Shown: in pieces, positions 17,443 to 21,449 of the stretch
Layout: the number at the start of each line of letters is the position of its first letter
Position numbering within the stretch: the first letter of the stretch is position 1
Source of the DNA: a virus
Length of the DNA: 21,449 nt
Direction: 5' to 3' (one strand)
IMG/VR virus record: IMGVR_UViG_3300020408_000052
Location: 1-21,449 of that record
Position numbers and translations under genes: made by a program
Notes under the pieces: generated by a model
Told to the model about the DNA's origin: nothing
Database searches by the model: none
Seen by the model: only the letters and a program-made list of their open reading frames with translations

Positions 17443-20400
17443 TAATATCCACTGCCTCCTCCACTAGAGCCTCCTGAACTAGAACTCGTAGAACCTGTTG
17501 CACTCGAACTAGAAGCAAGTGTGCCACTTAATGAAGATGACGTAGACGTAGAACTTGTTGTCACTGTGCCAGTGGCTTTAATTTGTGCGGCTGTGACCGC
17601 ATCTATAATTTCAATATCTGAAACTTTTGCTCCACTTATGAAAATTTCATCGCTTTCTGAACTGATTTCAAACAAACTTCCGAAACTTTGATTGCCTGCT
17701 TTCGGTACAATTATAAAGTTTGAAATGTCCGGTGCTAACTCTAACATAACAAAAGCCGATAGTTCTGTAAAGTAAAAACTATCTCCAAAGTTCCAATTTT
17801 CTAAAGCAAAAAATTCATTTATTGCAGAAATCACTCTGCTTTTTATATCAGCATCATTTGTAACTTCTTCGCTATTTTTAACAATTTTAAAAGTTGCTTG
17901 TAAATCTGCACTTGCATTTTCACCAAATAACACTTTGTATTTTACAGGGTGATATATTAATGTATCACTAATTGACTTCATTGTTGATAATGAAGCATTA
18001 AAATTATTGTACAAAGAATCACTGCTTGGTAATAGAGGTGGTGTAGCAGTAACACCTGCTAACCATTGTCTAAAATCAATATCATATGTTCTTGTTAAAA
18101 CGTACATATCTATAATGTTTGTTACACTAGGATCTAATCTCGTATTGCCATCAACTGTGTGTACATATTGGAATTTTACTTTGTCTCTTCCTAAATGAGC
18201 AATGTAATTTGTTTCTTCTGAAGTTGTGTTAGTTGTTGTGTTAACCTTTTTAAATGAATTTGTATCAACAATGTAAACTATTGAACCATCAACATAATCG
18301 CCTATTGCACCAACTGAACTTTGTCTCACATAAATCATTTCTTCTGTTGCATCAACATACGCATATCTTTGAGTACCGTTTTGACCATCAATTAATTTTT
18401 GGAAAACATATTTTGATGTAATGTTCACAGTAGGAGCAACAACATCATTGAAAGCATCTGGATTATCAACTATTCCATCTTGGTCACTATCAAAATGAGT
18501 CAATTCAAGTTTTGAACTATCAATATAACCTTGTGCTGTTCTAAATTCTGTTGCAACACTAAAGTCAATATCATTAGTGAATGCTGTTGTAGTGTCTGGT
18601 TTTGTGTTAAAAGATAAAACAGATATTCTGTCTTGTAAAGTTTTTCCTGTTACTATGTTGAAATTTCTATCTACACTGTCATAGAAAAATCTAACTTCTC
18701 TTTTACTTTCAAATACATAACGCAATGATCTTGTAGCCATTGTGTATGTTGCACCATTATTTGTAAAACGCAAAATCCAACTTGAATCTAATTGTTGATT
18801 TGTTACATCACCAGTTTTACCTGTGCTAAAATCACCGTACACATTTAAATTATTTTCGTCAATAACTTGCCATGACCTTGTTGCAACGTCATATCTTAAT
18901 CCAAAATTGTTGTAAGCAAAAGTTTGATCAATAATTAAAGTTTTAATATCATTTGCAATTTGTTTAGAAAATTTAGGAAGTATTTGTGTTGCAATAGCAT
19001 CACTTGGCACCACATCATTAAATTGTATTGGTCCTGATCCTGTTCCTGGATCTGTTGCGCCATCGTTGTAAACACTTACAACAGCAGTCCATATGTAAGT
19101 TTTAGAACCTAAGTGATCAGCCGCTCCAGACATTAATGAGCCGTCTGCCATAAAATGTTTGCCTGCTGGTGCTTCAAATTTTATCATTGCACCTGGTTCA
19201 ATGTATTTCAATTGACTTGCTGTAAATCTACCCACTTGATAATCAACTGCTGAAGCAGAATCTTTTAATTTCCCTGTAGATGAATTTGTGTCTTTACTTG
19301 ATTGCACCCAAGTTGCATTTAAATCAGTTAATAATATTTTTGGAAATTTTTCTATGTAATAATTTCTAACATTTTTGTTAGCCAACATAGGTTCAATTTT
19401 GTTTATTATTACTGCTTCAATATCTGTTTGTGTGGTAAAATCAAAATTATCTACAGTTTCATTTTCTTCTTTGTAAATTACACCGTCATTGCCAAACAAA
19501 TTTGTGTTACTGTATTTTCCTGTTGCATCTATTAAATCAAAATATCTTGATATACCACTTGCTGTTCTATTAATTGCTTTTACTTTTATAATTTCTTGAT
19601 TAGTTCCTAAAGGAGCAACATTATAATCTTCAGCGGTAACCATTCTGCCTTGCGTGTAATATGTTGCTGGGGCATTAGTTTTAATATTTTCAGTTGATTC
19701 CGATGTTGTTGCATTGTCAACTGTGTATTGTAAACCTAATGTTAAAGTCATTGTTTCAGTTTGGTTATTCTGTGAAACATAATCTATATCTACAGCAATG
19801 TTCTGCATATCGTCAGGAACCATTCTTAAATTTTGATTTGCACTTGTTCTGTAATATACTCTAAAATTACCTTGTGGCAAATTTCCAAACACTCCGTCAG
19901 CAAATTTTAATTGTATTCTATCTTCTGCTCTACTTAAAACTGTGTAAATGTCTTTTATAGATTTGACAGTAGAATTAAAAATTACATTGTTTCCAACTAC
20001 ACTGTCAACTTTTGTCCATAATGTATCTTCTGCACCAGCATCATTTAATGAATATAACCAAACGTCTGTGTTGTTTATATTTCTTGCATCAATTGAAACT
20101 GATTCATTATTTGAAGGATTTGTTATTGTAAAATCTCCTTGATCCAAAACTCCTTGTCTAAAGTGGCAGAAAAATCCTGTGTTAGGACTTGAATTTCCTT
20201 TACCATCATCTCTATGAACGAAACTTAATGGCTCACTTACTTTAGGTGCTTGTTCTTGTAAACTTTCATTGTCAAATGTTGTTGATACTATTTCAAATTC
20301 TAAACTTTGTCCACTAATACTTTTTGAAAAAGTATAAACAGGCGTATCTAAAGTCGCTGTGTTGAATCTATATTGTGCAGTAGGAATAGAATCTATTGTT

Positions 20401-20930
20401 GCTGATTTAATTGGTTTTCCAAATTTTTCATTTTCGCCTAAACCTGCATTTAAAACTTTTATAAATTGTTCATACCAGTTTGCATTTCCTGAATCATTCC
20501 AAGACACAGTTTGATTTGCAAGATTTAAATTGTTGCTATCAATTATATTTTCTGTTGTTGAAATACTTGTTAATTTAAGTAAGCCATTACCTGCTTGGTT
20601 TCTTGTTGGATTGTAACTTATTAATCTTGCTAAACGTAAAACACTTTCACGTCTACTTGCTAAATCTATAAAATTTTCTCTTGCGTTTAAATCTGTTCTA
20701 AATGAAATGTTTTGTCCTAAAAAAGCAATTAAGTCAATAAGTGCAAGATACTCTGATGATTCAATGTAATCATTAAAATCTTCAGGATAATTGGACCTGA
20801 TGTATTGAATCATTGTTCTACGGATAGTATCAAAATCGTAACTTTTGAATTCTGCATTTTTATAAGATTGGTATATTCTTTTCCAATCTTCTGCTAACAA
20901 TAATCGGTTTTGTCTATCTGTAGATGCCAT
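17442..20930 (-). CDS. gp6: Baseplate wedge protein gp6 (T4-like)
   Basis: gp6 forms the inner ring of the T4-type baseplate by dimerising between wedges. The N-terminal block (about residues 49-111) has the family's conserved run: NYPEDFNDYIESSEYLALID, then FRTDLNARENFIDLASRRES and LARLISYNPTR. A Baseplate_J-like core follows, with LKFADGVFGNLPQGNFRVYY near 337-360 and GRMVTAEDYNVAPLGTNQEI near 427-445. The C-terminal block (about 1033-1088) has NWNFGDSFYFTELSAF and a GSLFEISSESDEIFISGAKV segment, also typical of marine T4-like gp6. At 1162 residues it is much longer than T4 gp6 (660). A TSP3-like, possibly calcium-binding stretch DSDQDGIVDNPDAF sits near 814-828, and the protein ends in a Ser/Thr then Gly-rich tail (about 1122-1162). 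The start has AAAGGA four bases upstream and a late promoter box 20 bases upstream. The stop overlaps the ATG of the giant gene. Confidence 0.95.
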   Translation of the reverse strand: MASTDRQNRLLLAEDWKRIYQSYKNAEFKSYDFDTIRRTMIQYIRSNYPEDFNDYIESSEYLALIDLIAFLGQNISFRTDLNARENFIDLASRRESVLRLARLISYNPTRNQAGNGLLKLTSISTTENIIDSNNLNLANQTVSWNDSGNANWYEQFIKVLNAGLGENEKFGKPIKSATIDSIPTAQYRFNTATLDTPVYTFSKSISGQSLEFEIVSTTFDNESLQEQAPKVSEPLSFVHRDDGKGNSSPNTGFFCHFRQGVLDQGDFTITNPSNNESVSIDARNINNTDVWLYSLNDAGAEDTLWTKVDSVVGNNVIFNSTVKSIKDIYTVLSRAEDRIQLKFADGVFGNLPQGNFRVYYRTSANQNLRMVPDDMQNIAVDIDYVSQNNQTETMTLTLGLQYTVDNATTSESTENIKTNAPATYYTQGRMVTAEDYNVAPLGTNQEIIKVKAINRTASGISRYFDLIDATGKYSNTNLFGNDGVIYKEENETVDNFDFTTQTDIEAVIINKIEPMLANKNVRNYYIEKFPKILLTDLNATWVQSSKDTNSSTGKLKDSASAVDYQVGRFTASQLKYIEPGAMIKFEAPAGKHFMADGSLMSGAADHLGSKTYIWTAVVSVYNDGATDPGTGSGPIQFNDVVPSDAIATQILPKFSKQIANDIKTLIIDQTFAYNNFGLRYDVATRSWQVIDENNLNVYGDFSTGKTGDVTNQQLDSSWILRFTNNGATYTMATRSLRYVFESKREVRFFYDSVDRNFNIVTGKTLQDRISVLSFNTKPDTTTAFTNDIDFSVATEFRTAQGYIDSSKLELTHFDSDQDGIVDNPDAFNDVVAPTVNITSKYVFQKLIDGQNGTQRYAYVDATEEMIYVRQSSVGAIGDYVDGSIVYIVDTNSFKKVNTTTNTTSEETNYIAHLGRDKVKFQYVHTVDGNTRLDPSVTNIIDMYVLTRTYDIDFRQWLAGVTATPPLLPSSDSLYNNFNASLSTMKSISDTLIYHPVKYKVLFGENASADLQATFKIVKNSEEVTNDADIKSRVISAINEFFALENWNFGDSFYFTELSAFVMLELAPDISNFIIVPKAGNQSFGSLFEISSESDEIFISGAKVSDIEIIDAVTAAQIKATGTVTTSSTSTSSSLSGTLASSSSATGSTSSSSGGSSGGGSGY
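17445..17567 (-). repeat. Low-complexity Ser/Thr/Gly-rich C-terminal tail of gp6
   Basis: About the last 40 codons of gp6 encode a simple-sequence tail: stretches of S and T (for example TSSTSTSSSLSG and ASSSSATGSTSSSS), then GGSSGGGSGY. It is likely disordered or a flexible linker. The same bases supply GGAGG about 13 bases upstream of the giant gene's ATG. Confidence 0.8.
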
Positions 20931-20950
20931 GATGTCCTTTTGTAATATCA

Positions 20951-20960
20951 GTATTTATTG
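20951..20960 (-). promoter_or_regulatory. Putative T4-type late promoter box upstream of gp6
   Basis: The minus strand reads CAATAAATAC, identical over ten bases to the box before the 203-residue gene and differing at one position from the T4 late box TATAAATA. It lies in the 49-base gap between gp25 and gp6 and ends 20 bases before the gp6 ATG, leaving room for a short leader with the Shine-Dalgarno AAAGGA. In T4-like phages such boxes are read by RNA polymerase with the phage sigma-like gp55 and the clamp-linked coactivator gp33. Activity here is inferred. Confidence 0.65.
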
Positions 20961-20979
20961 TATGACATAAACTACGCAT

Positions 20980-21420
20980 TTAATTTAGTAATCCGTTGTT
21001 TTGGTCAAAAGTTAATTTAAGTCTTTCAGAAATGTTATATTTCAAATATTCTAACTCAATTTCAATTTGTATGCCCGATTCAAATGGCGTAACAACAATG
21101 GCAGTTGCTCTAATTCTAGGGTCACTATCGATAATTGACTGTACATTGTTTTTTAATGCTACTTCCACCTCGTCTGTAAGTGGATCAAATAATATATCCC
21201 AAATAATTGTGCCAAATTCAGGATTCTCTAATTTTTCCCCTTGTCTAATGTGGAAATGATTTAATAAATCTTGCTTGATAAGACCTATATCATATAAAGC
21301 AAATGAAGAGTTGGCTTCATTCACTGTGCTGATACCTCTGTACATTTTCTGACTAGGTGGCTGTGTTTTGAACTCTTTGCCTGCTACCACCGTCTCTTTA
21401 TATAATTTTTTCTCTGCCAT
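20980..21420 (-). CDS. gp25: Baseplate wedge protein gp25 (GPW/gp25 family)
   Basis: gp25 is a small wedge protein that anchors the sheath initiator region to the baseplate; the family (Pfam GPW_gp25, PF04965) also includes the TssE/HsiF sheath-baseplate proteins of type VI secretion. The 146 residues are close to T4 gp25 (132). The family core runs from about residue 38 to 135: LYDIGLIKQDLLNHFHIRQG, then GEKLENPEFGTIIWDILFDP (61-80) with the acidic/aromatic pattern typical of the group, SDPRI (99-103) matching its DPR element, and a final amphipathic beta hairpin. The ATG at 21420 is the only sensible start, as the next Met is at residue 26 and closer to the core. No convincing Shine-Dalgarno is visible in the 29 bases before it, which is unlike the other genes here. 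The gene is followed by a 49-base gap holding a late promoter box and then gp6, a wedge neighbour. Confidence 0.94.
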   Translation of the reverse strand: MAEKKLYKETVVAGKEFKTQPPSQKMYRGISTVNEANSSFALYDIGLIKQDLLNHFHIRQGEKLENPEFGTIIWDILFDPLTDEVEVALKNNVQSIIDSDPRIRATAIVVTPFESGIQIEIELEYLKYNISERLKLTFDQNNGLLN

Positions 21421-21449
21421 AACAATATTTACTTTATTTTTAACCCCCT

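Noticed and set aside
20914-20979. Minus-strand mini frame of 21 codons starting directly after the gp25 stop
   Set aside because: It runs across the late promoter box and into gp6 in the wrong frame, has no ribosome site and no recognisable product. Chance is the simplest account.
21424-21436. AAAGTAAATATTG before gp25 as a third late promoter
   Set aside because: It matches the T4 box poorly (6 of 8) and would leave only a few bases of leader before the ATG.

Overview
The window is a stretch of late structural genes from an AT-rich tailed phage of the T4-like myovirus group. The closest look is to marine forms, that is, the cyanophages and the SAR11 (Pelagibacter) myophages. This assignment rests on recognisable gp25- and gp6-type baseplate wedge proteins, on marine-type tail fibre N-termini and on T4-like late promoter boxes. 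The host cannot be fixed from the window; the strongly AT-rich composition suits SAR11 or Prochlorococcus.

Every real gene lies on the minus strand, so the window reads from right to left. The transcriptional order is: baseplate wedge gp25 (21420-20980); baseplate wedge gp6 (20930-17442); a single uninterrupted 14.7-kb gene for a giant modular protein of 4897 residues (17442-2749); a conserved 203-residue structural protein (2725-2114); a 676-residue tail fibre with a C-terminal tail-collar domain (2110-80); and the first 26 codons of another fibre-type gene that leaves the window at its left edge (80-1). Coding density is almost complete. The largest gap is 49 bases and no RNA gene, insertion sequence, CRISPR array or clear terminator was seen.

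The genes are tightly coupled. The gp6/giant and fibre/next-fibre junctions are both TAATG one-base overlaps, and the 203-residue/fibre junction has a 3-base spacer with the Shine-Dalgarno inside the upstream gene. An identical 10-mer, CAATAAATAC, stands 19-20 bases upstream of two genes (gp6 and the 203-residue gene). It fits a T4-type late promoter box. In the second case it contains the giant gene's last codon and stop.

Together the products should build the outer baseplate and its fibres: gp25 and gp6 form the wedge core, the giant protein sits where T4 has its further wedge genes, and the collar-type fibres would contact the host. The giant protein is the most interesting object. Its start, several central blocks and its end look like the large conserved structural protein of marine T4-like phages. 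It also carries seven FG-GAP-like beta-propeller motifs split by about 600 residues, four short aromatic modules resembling chitin/cellulose-binding CBM5/12 domains, two glycine-rich repeat blocks and a C-terminal series of GDGST beta repeats. It may therefore combine a baseplate part with a large glycan-binding, host-recognition device.
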